From assembly GCA_014649355.1 (NCBI GenBank), contig BMSW01000002.1:538234-602233 (forward strand): a stretch of DNA of 64,000 nt. The letters run 5' to 3'. This DNA comes from Streptomyces althioticus (lineage in GTDB: Bacteria; Actinomycetota; Actinomycetes; Streptomycetales; Streptomycetaceae). The notes below the pieces were generated by a model, which saw only the letters and a program-made list of their open reading frames with translations, was not told the DNA's origin and ran no database searches. The stretch's first letter is position 1; every line of letters begins with the position of its first letter. Positions 27,689 to 36,697 of this stretch are shown in pieces. The position numbers and the translations under genes were made by a program.

Positions 27689-27718
27689 CGGTCCGACGGG
27701 AGGGAGCGCGCCCGCTGC

Positions 27719-27750
27719 GGAGCACGCCCGCTCTTGAGCAGGCGTGCTCC
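27719..27750. terminator. bidirectional terminator between the B12 module and crt genes
   Basis: A perfect 10-bp inverted repeat (GGAGCACGCC at 27719-27728, complement at 27741-27750) lies between the convergent B12-binding gene and crtU. Confidence 0.7.
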
Positions 27751-27759
27751 CCCCTCACG

Positions 27760-29325
27760 TCACCCGCGGCGCCCCACCGCCCCCGCCAGTCCGCGCAGCA
27801 CCGCGCTGCGTCCGCGGTCCGGGACCGTCCAGAGGGGCTGGCCCCGGACGCCCCAGCGTTCCAGCAGGGCGTTGGCGGCGAGGAAGCCGGTGGTCGCCGC
27901 GCGTTCCATCAGGGCGACCGGCAGGGACGTACGGACCAGGTCGCCCGCCACCGTCAGGCCCGGGTCGGGCGTGCGGACCGTGGGGCGGTCCTCGTAGCCG
28001 CCCACGGGGAAGAGCGGGCAGTCGGTGCCCCACTCGTGACGGGCGTCGACGATCCCCGCCTTCCGCGTCTCCGGGTAGATCCGGTGCAACTGGTCGAGCA
28101 GCCGCTTCTGTTCGACCTCCGGGGCCGCCTCCGGGGGCAGGGCGTAGGCGTGCAGCTCGACGACGGAGCCGCCGGTGCGGGCGGCCCAGCGGGCGGCCTC
28201 GTCCTCGTACCGTTCGAGGACGCTGACGTTGTCGAGGGTGCCGTAGCCGCTGGTGCCGAGGAATCCGGGCCGGTCGGGGGCGACCGGGCGGTCCAGCCAG
28301 AGCCGGGAGACCAGGAACGGCGGGGCGTTGCGCAGCCGGGCGATCCGCTCCCGCCAGGGTGTGTCGCCGAGCCGGAGGGAGCGGTCGACGAGGGCGCGCA
28401 GTCCGACGGCGTCCAGGGCGAGCACCACGGTGTCGTGGCGCCGCTCGTCCCGGTCGGTGGCGACCTCGTACCCGCCGTCGTCCAGGGGTTCGACGTGCTC
28501 GACGGGGGTGGAGGTGCGCAGGTCCGCGCCGTGCCGTTCGAGCAGGGCGGCGAGCGGCTCCCACAGGGCCGTGGGGAAGGGCGCGGTGGGCACGTCGAAG
28601 AGCAGGCCCTCGGAGGAGCCGAGGAAGTAGATGTGGAACATCAGCGCCATCTCGGCCGCCGACAGCAGGCGGGGGTCGGCGAAGAAGCTGCGGGAGAACA
28701 CCTCGAAGGCCAGGTGCCGGGCGCTCTCCGGGAAGCGGACCGCGTCGAGGAAGTCGTGCGCGCTGACCGCGTCGAGGCGTTCGTAGACCTCGGGCACGCG
28801 GACGTCGAGCAGGGGCAGCGCGGCCGCCGCGTTCATCCGGGGCAGGTCGCGCAGCGGGAAGGACGGGCTGAGCGCGGCGAAGCCGATCGCGCTCCACGGC
28901 GGGGTGCGGGGCACGTGCCGGAAGCTGTCGTGCATGCCGTCGCCGTGCCGCAGCGGGTAGTCGGGCAGCGGGGTGAGGCGTTCCAGGGCGGGGTCGGTAC
29001 GGCGGAGCAGGCCGCGCAGGTTGTAGTACTGCCGGAAGAAGGCGTGGAAGCCGCGGCTCATGGTCGCGGGTGTGCCGTCGGCCAGCTCGACGGACCAGCC
29101 GCCGACCCGTCCGCCGAGGTAGGGGCGGGCCTCGTAGACGGTGACGTCGACGCCGCGTTCGGCGAGGGCGGTGGCGGCGGCCAGTCCGGCGATGCCGCCG
29201 CCGACGACGGCGGTGCTGGGCCTGTGGTCGCGGTCGACGCGCGGCGCGCCGGGCGCGGGCATGATGACGCGGGCGCGGCGGTCCCGGCCGCGGCGGGCGG
29301 CGGCCGGGCGGGGCGGTCGGGTCAT
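27760..29325 (-). CDS. crtU: CrtU-type carotenoid desaturase/methyltransferase (isorenieratene synthase)
   Basis: This 521-residue FAD enzyme aromatises the beta-rings of beta-carotene, with methyl migration, to give isorenieratene. The Rossmann motif VVGGGIAGLAAATALAERG is near residue 40. Characteristic segments are MSRGFHAFFRQYYNLRGLLRR and the C-terminal GLTVAGDLVRTSLPVALMERA. A basic N-terminal extension of about 37 residues precedes the FAD motif. Start ATG 29325 overlaps the crtT stop by four bases (ATGA). Last gene of the crtYTU operon. Confidence 0.88.
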   Translation of the reverse strand: MTRPPRPAAARRGRDRRARVIMPAPGAPRVDRDHRPSTAVVGGGIAGLAAATALAERGVDVTVYEARPYLGGRVGGWSVELADGTPATMSRGFHAFFRQYYNLRGLLRRTDPALERLTPLPDYPLRHGDGMHDSFRHVPRTPPWSAIGFAALSPSFPLRDLPRMNAAAALPLLDVRVPEVYERLDAVSAHDFLDAVRFPESARHLAFEVFSRSFFADPRLLSAAEMALMFHIYFLGSSEGLLFDVPTAPFPTALWEPLAALLERHGADLRTSTPVEHVEPLDDGGYEVATDRDERRHDTVVLALDAVGLRALVDRSLRLGDTPWRERIARLRNAPPFLVSRLWLDRPVAPDRPGFLGTSGYGTLDNVSVLERYEDEAARWAARTGGSVVELHAYALPPEAAPEVEQKRLLDQLHRIYPETRKAGIVDARHEWGTDCPLFPVGGYEDRPTVRTPDPGLTVAGDLVRTSLPVALMERAATTGFLAANALLERWGVRGQPLWTVPDRGRSAVLRGLAGAVGRRG

Positions 29326-30050
29326 CGCGCGGTCTCCGTCGTGGTGGGGCGGCGTCCGGTGAAGGTGTGGGTGATGCCGGTCTGCCAGCCGGGGAGCGGC
29401 AGGCGGCGCACGCTGTCGAAGCCGCCGGCCCGCAGCCGGTCCGCGAACCGGTCGGCGGTGTCGAACTCGACGACGCTGCTCCACAGATGGCGGTACAGGT
29501 CGCCGTCGCCGAGCAGGGTCGCCACCGGCTGGACGACGCCCCGGCACACCAGCGTCCACACGGCGCGGTCGGTGCGGCGGCCGCCGAGGGTGTACTCGTG
29601 CACGGCGAGGCGTCCGCCGGGTGCGAGCAGGCCGTGCACGGTGCGCAGCACGGCGTCGGGGTCGGTGACGTTGCGGAACAGGTAGGCGGCGAAGACCGCG
29701 TCGAAGGGCCCGGTGACCCCGGCCTCGGCAAGCCGTTCGGCGGGCGCGTGGGTGAACGTGACGTTCGGCGGCCAGGTCTTGGCGGCGGCCCGCTCCAGCA
29801 TGCCCGCGGAGGCGTCGACGGCGGTGATGTCGGCGCTCGGCAGCACCTCGGCGAGAGCGCCCGTGGAGGCGCCGGTGCCGCAGCCGAGGTCGAGCACGCG
29901 CAGGCCCTCGCCGCCGCGGGGCAGGCCCAGGCGGCGCGCGGAGCGGCGCAGGTGGGCGTGGTAGCCGGGGTTGGCGGCGACGAGGGTGTCGTAGCTGCGG
30001 GCGGCGTGGTCGAAGGCGGCGGCGAGGTGCTCGTCGCGCAGGAGGGTCAT
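29322..30050 (-). CDS. crtT: CrtT-type SAM-dependent methyltransferase
   Basis: This 242-residue class I methyltransferase has motif I VLDLGCGTGASTGAL, a post-I acidic residue in ITAVDASAGML and the segment FDAVFAAYLFRNVTDPDAVL, like UbiE/MenG-type enzymes. It lies between crtY and crtU, the place CrtT occupies in other streptomycete crt clusters. The exact substrate and reaction in the carotenoid pathway are not established by sequence. It starts 30 bases after the crtY stop. Confidence 0.82.
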   Translation of the reverse strand: MTLLRDEHLAAAFDHAARSYDTLVAANPGYHAHLRRSARRLGLPRGGEGLRVLDLGCGTGASTGALAEVLPSADITAVDASAGMLERAAAKTWPPNVTFTHAPAERLAEAGVTGPFDAVFAAYLFRNVTDPDAVLRTVHGLLAPGGRLAVHEYTLGGRRTDRAVWTLVCRGVVQPVATLLGDGDLYRHLWSSVVEFDTADRFADRLRAGGFDSVRRLPLPGWQTGITHTFTGRRPTTTETAR

Positions 30051-30080
30051 GGGGTCTCCGGGGTGGCAGGGGCGGACACG

Positions 30081-31283
30081 TCAGGGGGTTCGGGGGCCGT
30101 CGTGTGGGCGGCGGGGCAGGCCGGGCAGTTCCAGCGCGGAGCGGAGCATCGGGCCGACCGGGGCGTGCAGGCCGACGGCGAGGTCCTCGTGGAGGCGGGT
30201 GTCGCCGTCGAGGAACCGCAGCAGCCGCCGCATGGGGACGCGGTCGAACAGGCGGCAGAACAGGGCGGGGCCGTCGGCCCGCCCGCCGGCCAGGGCGCGC
30301 AGCAGCACGGCGTCCATGGCGCGGGAGCGGGCCGAATGGGCGGGCGGCGGCACCGGGCGGCGGCCCTCGCGGAGCGCGACGGCGACGGCGCGGGTCTGAC
30401 GCTGGAGTCCTGCGAAGGTGTAGCCGGTGGAGGGGCGGGTGGCGCCACCCGCCGCGCCGATGCGGAACACGGACTGCCCGGTCCGGCGGGGCATCACCGC
30501 GTCGGTCATCGGGATGACGCCCGTCTCGGTGGACAGCACCTCGAGGTCGCCCAGCCGGAGCACGTCGTCGGTGTAGTGGCGTACGGCGGACTCGTAGGCG
30601 TCGGGGGTGAGGGGGCGCGGGGAGAACTCGGTGTACTCCACCAGGGCGTCGTGCCGGCCGAGGGGCAGGACGTAGCCGAAGGACAGTCCTTCGGCGGGCT
30701 GCGGGGTGCGGAAGTCCATGAGTTCGGCGGTTCCGGGGGCGAAGGCGGGCCGGGCGGTGCGCACGAACCAGCCGTGGAAGTGCTGGAGCAGCGTGGTGCG
30801 GGCCGCGGGCAGGCTGCCGGGCGGGCGTGAGTCGAACACCCAGCGGGCGCCCACGACACGGGACTTGCCGTCGCGGTCGCGCAGCCGCACCAGCGCTCCC
30901 CCGGGCACGTCCTCCACGGCGTCGACGGTGCCCTCGACGCGCCGTACCCGGTCGTGTCCTGCCAGGTCGCGGGCGACGAGGTGCTCGAAGTCGTCGGAGC
31001 GGATCATCTTGTAGCGCAGCGGCGCGATGTCCCCGTGGATGGGCCGGCCTCCCCGGTCGCGGACCCGCAGGCTCCGCCAGGACGCGGTGACGGCGGCGTC
31101 GAAGCGGCCGGGGCCCGCCTCCCAGAAGCACCAGGTGCGGCGGGGCGGCCGCAGCGGTCCGGGCGGTGCGTCCAGCAGGGCCACGGACGGCGCCCGGCGC
31201 CCGCTGCCGGGCCCGGCCAGCCGGTGGGCGAGGGACAGCCCGGCCGCCCCCGCCCCGACGATCGCGACGTCCGCCTGCAGCAC
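30081..31283 (-). CDS. crtY: lycopene beta-cyclase
   Basis: This 400-residue flavoprotein converts lycopene to beta-carotene. The N-terminal dinucleotide motif is VAIVGAGAAGLSLAHRLAG. RTWCFWEAG and the C-terminal GAAGGATRPSTGYTFAGLQRQT are diagnostic of CrtY. GTG 31283 is the likely start: the FAD fold begins immediately after it and a GAGGAGGG sequence lies upstream. Longer readings add Arg-rich, non-homologous residues. First gene of crtYTU, divergent from crtIB; the shared intergenic region should hold both promoters. Confidence 0.9.
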   Translation of the reverse strand: MLQADVAIVGAGAAGLSLAHRLAGPGSGRRAPSVALLDAPPGPLRPPRRTWCFWEAGPGRFDAAVTASWRSLRVRDRGGRPIHGDIAPLRYKMIRSDDFEHLVARDLAGHDRVRRVEGTVDAVEDVPGGALVRLRDRDGKSRVVGARWVFDSRPPGSLPAARTTLLQHFHGWFVRTARPAFAPGTAELMDFRTPQPAEGLSFGYVLPLGRHDALVEYTEFSPRPLTPDAYESAVRHYTDDVLRLGDLEVLSTETGVIPMTDAVMPRRTGQSVFRIGAAGGATRPSTGYTFAGLQRQTRAVAVALREGRRPVPPPAHSARSRAMDAVLLRALAGGRADGPALFCRLFDRVPMRRLLRFLDGDTRLHEDLAVGLHAPVGPMLRSALELPGLPRRPHDGPRTP

Positions 31284-31462
31284 GCCGGCACCACCCTCCT
31301 CGGTACGACGCCGCGCGGATCCGCACGGCCGGTTGTTTCCGTCCGTGTGCCCGCGCGGATCCGGGTCACTCGGACGTGAGACGACGGGCGCGACCGGGAA
31401 GGCATGCGCCGGTCGTCCGGCGTACCGGACCGATGCGCGTGCCGACGAGAGGAAGACACCGG
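31284..31462. promoter_or_regulatory. divergent promoter region between crtY and crtI
   Basis: This GC-rich region must hold the crtY promoter and probably that of the crtI operon. I find no convincing -35/-10 pairs and cannot identify a LitR or LitS site. Two short dyads are visible: GCGCGGATCCG at 31312-31322, repeated at 31352-31362, and ATGCGCCGG near 31404. Confidence 0.35.
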
Positions 31463-31633
31463 ATGCTCCCGACTGGGGCCAAGAGACACCGCGCGGCGAT
31501 GCGGTCGCGCGCGCCGCGCCCGGCCCGTCCGCCCGGACCCACCGTCCGGGTGCGGTCCGTCCGGGTGCGGTCCATCCGCGTGACGGCGGACGCCGTGTGC
31601 GGGTGTGCGGCGGGGGCGGGGGCCGGGCGGTGA
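31463..31633 (+). CDS. possible leader peptide upstream of crtI
   Basis: A 56-residue reading frame starts at ATG 31463 after AGAGGAAG and ends at a TGA that overlaps the GTG start of crtI (GTGA at 31630-31633). The product is Arg/Ala-rich, with a repeated VRVRSVRVRSIRV segment encoded by tandem copies of a 15-base unit. It matches no family that I know. The overlap would allow translational coupling to crtI. It could equally be chance in GC-rich leader DNA. Confidence 0.35.
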   Translation: MLPTGAKRHRAAMRSRAPRPARPPGPTVRVRSVRVRSIRVTADAVCGCAAGAGAGR

Positions 31634-33174
31634 CCCGTACCGTTCCGGGGCGCACGGATCATGTCGTCGTCGTGGGGGCCGGTCTCGCCGGTCTGTCGGC
31701 GGCGCTGCACCTGCTGGGGGCGGGCCGGCGCGTCACCGTCGTCGAGCGGGACGCACTGCCGGGCGGGCGCGCCGGGCGCCTGGAGCTGGACGGGTACCGG
31801 ATCGACACCGGGCCGACCGTGCTGACCATGCCCGACCTGGCGGACGAGCCGTTCGCCGCGGTCGGCGACAGCCTGCGCAAGCGGGTGGAGCTGGTGGAGC
31901 TGCACCCTGCCTACCGGGCGCGGTTCGCCGACGGCAGCGGCCTCGACGTGCACACCCGGGCGGAGCCGATGGCCGCCGAGGTGGAGCGGTTCGCCGGGGC
32001 AGGGGAGGCGGCGGGCTACCTGCGGATGCGGGAGTGGCTGGAGCGGCTGTACCGGGCGCAGATGCGCCGGTTCATCGACGCGAACTTCGACTCGCCGCTC
32101 GGTCTGCTCCACCCGGATCTGGCGCGGCTGGCGGCGCTGGGCGGCTTCGGGCGGCTGGACGCGCGCATCGGGAGCTTCCTGAAGGACGAGCGGCTGCGCC
32201 GGGTGTTCTCCTTCCAGGCGCTGTACGCGGGCGTCCCGCCGGCGCGGGCGCTGGCCGCGTACGCGGTGATCGCCTACATGGACACGGTCGCGGGCGTGTA
32301 CTTCCCGCGCGGCGGGATGCACGCGCTGCCGCGGGCGATGGCGGACGCCGCCGCCGACGCGGGCGCGGACCTGCGGTTCGGGCGGGAGGTGACCCGGCTG
32401 GAGCGTTCCGGCGGCCGGGTGACGGCGGTGGTCGCGGGCGACGAGCGGATCCCGTGCGACGCGGTCGTCCTCACGCCCGACCTGCCCGTCACGTACCGGC
32501 TGCTGGGCGGGGCGCCCCGCCGTCCGGTGCGGCTGAGGCACTCCCCGTCGGCGGTGGTGCTGCACCTGGGCACGGACCGGACCTGGCCCGAACTGGCGCA
32601 CCACACGATCTCCTTCGGTGAGGCGTGGCGCGGGACGTTCGACGAGCTGACCCGGGCCGGGCGGCTGATGAGCGACCCGTCGCTGCTGATCACCCGGCCC
32701 ACCGCCACCGACCCGTCGCTCGCGCCGCCGGGCCGCCATCTGCACTACGTCCTCGCGCCCTGCCCGAACACCGACATCGGGCCGGGCGCCGCCGAGTGGA
32801 CGGACCTGGCGCCGCGTTACCGGGGCACGGTGCTGCGGACGCTGGAGGAGCGCGGCCTGACCGGGCTGGCCTCCGCGATCGAGGCGGAGTGCGTGGTCAC
32901 GCCCGCCGACTGGACCGCGCAGGGGCACGCGGCCGGTACGCCGTTCGCCACCGCTCACACCTTCGCCCAGACGGGCCCGTTCCGGCCCCGCAACCTGGTG
33001 CGCTCCGCCGAGAACGCGGTGCTGGCCGGCTGCGGCACCACCCCCGGCGTCGGCGTGCCGACCGTACTGCTGTCGGGGAAGCTGGCAGCGGCGCGCATCA
33101 CCGGCGCCGGCGGCCCCGCCGGACGCGCGTCCATCTCGTTCTCCGCCCAGGAGGCCCTGCATGACCGAGCGTGA
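31630..33174 (+). CDS. crtI: phytoene desaturase
   Basis: This 514-residue FAD enzyme desaturates phytoene to lycopene. The Rossmann motif [21 protein letters not shown] begins near residue 12, followed by [24 protein letters not shown], typical of CrtI. The C-terminal FAD motif is [24 protein letters not shown] 31630 is chosen because the homology begins a few residues later and purine-rich GGGGG lies upstream. Its 3' end overlaps crtB by 14 bases. Confidence 0.9.
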   Translation: MTRTVPGRTDHVVVVGAGLAGLSAALHLLGAGRRVTVVERDALPGGRAGRLELDGYRIDTGPTVLTMPDLADEPFAAVGDSLRKRVELVELHPAYRARFADGSGLDVHTRAEPMAAEVERFAGAGEAAGYLRMREWLERLYRAQMRRFIDANFDSPLGLLHPDLARLAALGGFGRLDARIGSFLKDERLRRVFSFQALYAGVPPARALAAYAVIAYMDTVAGVYFPRGGMHALPRAMADAAADAGADLRFGREVTRLERSGGRVTAVVAGDERIPCDAVVLTPDLPVTYRLLGGAPRRPVRLRHSPSAVVLHLGTDRTWPELAHHTISFGEAWRGTFDELTRAGRLMSDPSLLITRPTATDPSLAPPGRHLHYVLAPCPNTDIGPGAAEWTDLAPRYRGTVLRTLEERGLTGLASAIEAECVVTPADWTAQGHAAGTPFATAHTFAQTGPFRPRNLVRSAENAVLAGCGTTPGVGVPTVLLSGKLAAARITGAGGPAGRASISFSAQEALHDRA

Positions 33175-34177
33175 ACTGGACGCGGCGGGCATCACCGATC
33201 CGGTGCTCCGCGAGGCGTACGACCACTGCCGGCGGCTCAACGCCCGGCACGGCCGGACGTACTTCCTCGCCACCCGGCTGCTGCCCGTGGAGCGGCGGCC
33301 CGCCGTGCACGCCCTGTACGGCTTCGCCCGCTGGGCGGACGACATCGTCGACGCGCTCGGAACCGGTGCGGACACCGCCCGCCGGGACGCCGAACTGGCG
33401 GCGCTGGAGCGGGAGCTGGCCAAGGGGCTGCGGGACGGTGAGAGCGCCGAGCCGGTGGTGCGGGCGCTCGCCGACACGGCCCGGCGGTACGGCATCGACC
33501 ACGCCCACTTCGCCGACTTCATGACCGCCATGCGGTCCGACCTGGTGGTCACCGACTACGCCGACTACGCGGCCCTGCGGCGGTACATGCACGGGTCGGC
33601 CGCCGTGATCGGGCTGCAGATGCTGCCCGTCCTCGGCACGGTCACCGACCGGGAGACGGCCGCCCCGCACGCGGCGGCCCTCGGAGTCGCCTTCCAGCTG
33701 ACCAACTTCCTGCGGGACGTGGGCGAGGACCTGGACCGGGGGCGGGTGTACCTGCCGGCCGACCTCCTCGCCGCGCACGGCGTCGACCGGGAGCGGCTGC
33801 GGTGGAGCCGGGACACCGGCCGCCGTGACCCGCGCATCACCTCGGCGCTGCGTGCGTTCGAACGGCTGACGCGGGGCGTGTACCGGCAGGCGGCCCCGGG
33901 TCTGCCGATGCTGGAACCGGTGTCCCGCCCTTGCATCCGCACCGCCTTCGTGCTGTACGGCGGGATCCTGGACGCGGTCGCCGAGGACGGGTACGCGGTG
34001 CTGCACCGGCGGTCGGTGGTGCCGCGCAGGCGGCGTGCCGTGGTGGCCGCGGACGGGCTGGCCCGGGTGGCCGCGGCGCGGCTGCGGGCCCGGTCGGCGG
34101 CCGCCCGCCGACCGGACGGCGTCCCGGTGACGGAGGCGGGGCCCGTGGAGCCCCGGATGGTCGAGGAGGTCGCGTGA
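33161..34177 (+). CDS. crtB: phytoene synthase
   Basis: This 338-residue enzyme condenses two geranylgeranyl diphosphates to phytoene. The two aspartate-rich motifs are [10 protein letters not shown] and [18 protein letters not shown]. The substrate supplier crtE (GGPP synthase), which usually opens this operon in streptomycetes, is not in the window. ATG 33161 has AGGAGG upstream inside the crtI end. Its stop codon shares an A with the ATG of the Rieske gene (TGATG), a translationally coupled junction. Confidence 0.92.
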   Translation: MTERELDAAGITDPVLREAYDHCRRLNARHGRTYFLATRLLPVERRPAVHALYGFARWADDIVDALGTGADTARRDAELAALERELAKGLRDGESAEPVVRALADTARRYGIDHAHFADFMTAMRSDLVVTDYADYAALRRYMHGSAAVIGLQMLPVLGTVTDRETAAPHAAALGVAFQLTNFLRDVGEDLDRGRVYLPADLLAAHGVDRERLRWSRDTGRRDPRITSALRAFERLTRGVYRQAAPGLPMLEPVSRPCIRTAFVLYGGILDAVAEDGYAVLHRRSVVPRRRRAVVAADGLARVAAARLRARSAAARRPDGVPVTEAGPVEPRMVEEVA

Positions 34178-35178
34178 TGGCAGGTCGCGGACGTGGGCGG
34201 CTGCCGCTGTCCCTGCGCCGCAACGCGGTGGCGTGGGAACGGCAGCGCCCCACCTGGCGGGACGCCAAGCCCGCCCTGATCGCCGGCGCGTTGAAGCGGG
34301 CGCAGGCCCGCCCGTCGGGCAACTGGTACGTCGTGGGCGCCTCCCGCGACGTCGGCGGCGACCGCCCGCTGGGGCGGACGGTCGCGGGACAGGAAGTGGT
34401 GGTCTGGCGCGACACGGGCGGCCGCGTCGTCGCCGGGCCGGGGGTGTGCCCGCACCTGGGCGCGCCGCTGCGGGACAGCCCGGTGCGCTGCGGCACGCTC
34501 GTCTGCCACTGGCATGGACTGTCCCTGAACGGCGGGCCGTTCGCCGGCTGGGAGCCGTTCCCCGCGTACGACGACGGGGTGCTGGTGTGGGTGCGGCTGG
34601 ACGCGGTGGGCGGCGAGGAGCCGCTGGACGCGCCGGTGGTGCCGCGCCGCCCGGTCCCTGCTCGCGCCCTGACGGCGGTGTACGCAGGGATCGGCGTCTG
34701 CGAGCCGGAGGACGTCGTGGCGAACCGGCTCGACCCCTGGCACGGTGCCTGGTTCCACCCGTACTCGTTCGTCGACCTCACGGTGGCGGACACGCCGGAG
34801 ACCGCGGGCGAGGACGCGTTCGCCGTGGACGTGTCGTTCAAGGTGGCGGGCCGTCTGGTGGTGCCGGTCCGGGCGGTGTTCACGGCTCCCGAGCCGCGCA
34901 CTGTCGTCATGCACATCACGGAGGGGGAGGGGGTCGGCTCCGTGGTCGAGACCCACGCCACCCCTCTGGGCCCGGACGCCTCGGGCCGGCCGCGCACGGC
35001 GGTGATCGAGGCGGTGGTCGCGGCGTCGGACCGCCGCGGCTTCGCCCTCGCCCGGGCCGCGGCGCCCGTCCTCCGCCCCCTGGTCCGCGCCGCCTCCGGC
35101 CGCCTCTGGCGCGACGACCTGGCCTACGCGGAACGCCGCTGGGCGCTCCGCTCGACGGGACGGTTCCCGGGGGCGTAG
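34177..35178 (+). CDS. Rieske non-heme iron oxygenase-like protein (DUF5914) of the crt operon
   Basis: This protein has 333 residues. The N-terminal Rieske [2Fe-2S] domain has Cys91-x-His93 and Cys110-x2-His113 (CPHLG and CHWHG). The C-terminal part carries NRLDPWHGAWFH, in which Asp186-x2-His189-x4-His194 matches the 2-His-1-carboxylate iron site of Rieske oxygenase alpha subunits. It is therefore a complete oxygenase candidate, not only a ferredoxin. Being TGATG-coupled to crtB, it likely hydroxylates, ketolates or desaturates a carotenoid. It occupies the position where crtV is described in some streptomycetes; I cannot say whether it is the same gene. Confidence 0.8.
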   Translation: MAGRGRGRLPLSLRRNAVAWERQRPTWRDAKPALIAGALKRAQARPSGNWYVVGASRDVGGDRPLGRTVAGQEVVVWRDTGGRVVAGPGVCPHLGAPLRDSPVRCGTLVCHWHGLSLNGGPFAGWEPFPAYDDGVLVWVRLDAVGGEEPLDAPVVPRRPVPARALTAVYAGIGVCEPEDVVANRLDPWHGAWFHPYSFVDLTVADTPETAGEDAFAVDVSFKVAGRLVVPVRAVFTAPEPRTVVMHITEGEGVGSVVETHATPLGPDASGRPRTAVIEAVVAASDRRGFALARAAAPVLRPLVRAASGRLWRDDLAYAERRWALRSTGRFPGA

Positions 35179-35192
35179 CGGTCCGGGCACGA

Positions 35193-35230
35193 CCTCGGCC
35201 CGCCCGGTGGGGACACGGGGCGGGCCGAGG
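35193..35230. terminator. bidirectional terminator after the crtIB operon
   Basis: A perfect 13-bp stem (35193-35205 with 35218-35230) and 12-base loop lie between the convergent Rieske and SDR genes. Confidence 0.75.
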
Positions 35231-35254
35231 CACTTGGGTCTGACGGACGGCGTC

Positions 35255-36130
35255 TCAGCTCAGCCCCGCCGCCTTCGCGTCCGCCGTGCCGCCGCCGCCG
35301 AGGAGGTCCGTGTGGTGCAAGGGCGAACGCTTCTCGATGCGGGGGAGGTAGTGGCGGGTCGCCCTGGTGACCACGGCCGGCATCGCGGCCCGTACCGGCT
35401 GGGCGAGGCGGAGCCAGCCGGGGTAGTAGGCCGCCGTGCTGCGGCGCTCCACCGCCCGGGCGAGGCGGGCCGCCGCGCGGTCCGGCGGGTACACGTCCCG
35501 CACCGGCCACGGCATGTGCCCGCGCAGTTCCTGCATCACGCTGTGGCGGTCGGCGTCCTCGATCAGGTCGGTGCGGATCCAGGTGAGGTAGCCGAGGCCG
35601 ACGGTCACGCCGAGGTGGGCGACCTCCGCGCGCAGGGAGTGGGCGAAGGCCTCCACGCCTGCCTTGGAGGCGCAGTACGCGCTCATCATCGGGGCGGCGC
35701 CGATCGCGGCGAGGGAGGCGACCTGGAGGTGGTAGCCCCTGGTCGCCGTGAGGTCGGGCAGGAACGTGCGGGCCGTGTTCGCGCTGCCGGTGAGGTTGAC
35801 GTCGACGATCCGCCGCCACCGCGCCGGGTCGGAGTTGGCGAACAGCCCGGCGTCCGCGACGGCCGCGTTGGCGACGACGACGGACGGTGTGCCGAGCCCG
35901 GTCCGTACCGCGTCCGCCGCCTGTTCCAGCGCCGCGTCGTCCGTGACGTCGACCTCGTACGGGAGGGCCGGGACGGGCAGGTCGTCGGCGAGCCGGCGCA
36001 GCCGGTCGCCTTCGTGGCCGAGCAGCGCCAGCCGCATGCCGCGCGCGGCGAGTTCGCGGGCGAGGCCGGCGCCGATGCCGCGCGCCGCCCCGGTGATCAC
36101 GGCGGTGCGTCCGGCCAGCGGGCCGCTCAT
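35255..36130 (-). CDS. short-chain dehydrogenase/reductase
   Basis: This 291-residue SDR has the cofactor motif TGAARGIGAG (residues 14-23), NAAV, the active-site YCASK and a preceding catalytic-Ser segment, VASLAAIG. Arg in the glycine-rich loop and no acidic residue at the end of beta-2 suggest NADP preference. The C-terminal 80 residues extend beyond the core and resemble SDRs that act on lipid or retinoid-like substrates. Its start overlaps the upstream gene by four bases (ATGA). It converges with the crtIB-Rieske operon. Confidence 0.85.
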   Translation of the reverse strand: MSGPLAGRTAVITGAARGIGAGLARELAARGMRLALLGHEGDRLRRLADDLPVPALPYEVDVTDDAALEQAADAVRTGLGTPSVVVANAAVADAGLFANSDPARWRRIVDVNLTGSANTARTFLPDLTATRGYHLQVASLAAIGAAPMMSAYCASKAGVEAFAHSLRAEVAHLGVTVGLGYLTWIRTDLIEDADRHSVMQELRGHMPWPVRDVYPPDRAAARLARAVERRSTAAYYPGWLRLAQPVRAAMPAVVTRATRHYLPRIEKRSPLHHTDLLGGGGTADAKAAGLS

Positions 36131-36612
36131 CCCCCGTCCCCGCCGGTGATCTGCGGGTCGACGTCCGGGCGGGCGGTGTGGTGCGGGTGGCCGGCGGTCC
36201 TGCGGGCCTCCTTCATCTCCGCCTCGAAGAGGTGGTCGCGGCCGTCGGCCAGCTCCTCCACCGCGGCCTGCTCCAGCTCCCGGAACGGCCGGTAGTACGT
36301 GTGGTCGTACGCCTCGACGATCTGGAACGTCCAGTGGCCGGGGATGACGTTGCGGCCCAGCACCTGCGTGCGGACGGCCTCCGCCCAGTCCGCGTGTCCG
36401 GCCTTGTGCAGCAGTTCCACGGCCCGGTCGAGCTCCAGGTCGGCGGTGCCGGTGAGCTGGTGGAAGCTGTAGAGGTGGCCGCGGGCCCGTTCGGTGGTCT
36501 CCAGTGCCTTCGACAGCGATCCCAGCGCCTCGACCGTATCGTCGCTCAGGCCCTCCGGGCGCTGGTGCCGACGGTCGGGGCCGTCGTCGGGCTGTCCGTT
36601 CTGTCCGCTCAT
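36127..36612 (-). CDS. conserved-looking protein of unknown function next to the crt locus
   Basis: This 161-residue soluble protein has an acidic, disordered start, then a helical core (SKALETTERARGHLYSFHQLTGTADLELDRAVELL). Next come RNVIPGHWTFQIVEAYDHTYY and a Glu/His-rich helix ending in a His/Asp-rich tail. The Glu and His pattern could bind a metal but no known motif is complete. Start ATG 36612 has GAAGGAGG upstream. It is translationally coupled to the SDR gene. Confidence 0.6.
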   Translation of the reverse strand: MSGQNGQPDDGPDRRHQRPEGLSDDTVEALGSLSKALETTERARGHLYSFHQLTGTADLELDRAVELLHKAGHADWAEAVRTQVLGRNVIPGHWTFQIVEAYDHTYYRPFRELEQAAVEELADGRDHLFEAEMKEARRTAGHPHHTARPDVDPQITGGDGG

Positions 36613-36697
36613 CGTCTCGCCTCCTTCTGTGGTCGGTTTCTTGTGCGGTCGGTGGTCCGTCGGAACGGGGTCGGCCGCACGGGGTTCTCGCGGGCCG

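Noticed and set aside
26587..29685. Long plus-strand frame across the B12 sensor and crtU
   Set aside because: Arg/Gly-rich shadow; it contradicts the well-supported genes on both strands.
31284..31629. Truncated crtE remnant before crtI
   Set aside because: No frame shows the aspartate-rich motifs of polyprenyl synthases.
34177..35178. Assignment of the Rieske gene as crtV
   Set aside because: The position fits, but I recall crtV being described as methylesterase-like and cannot confirm identity, so no symbol is given.
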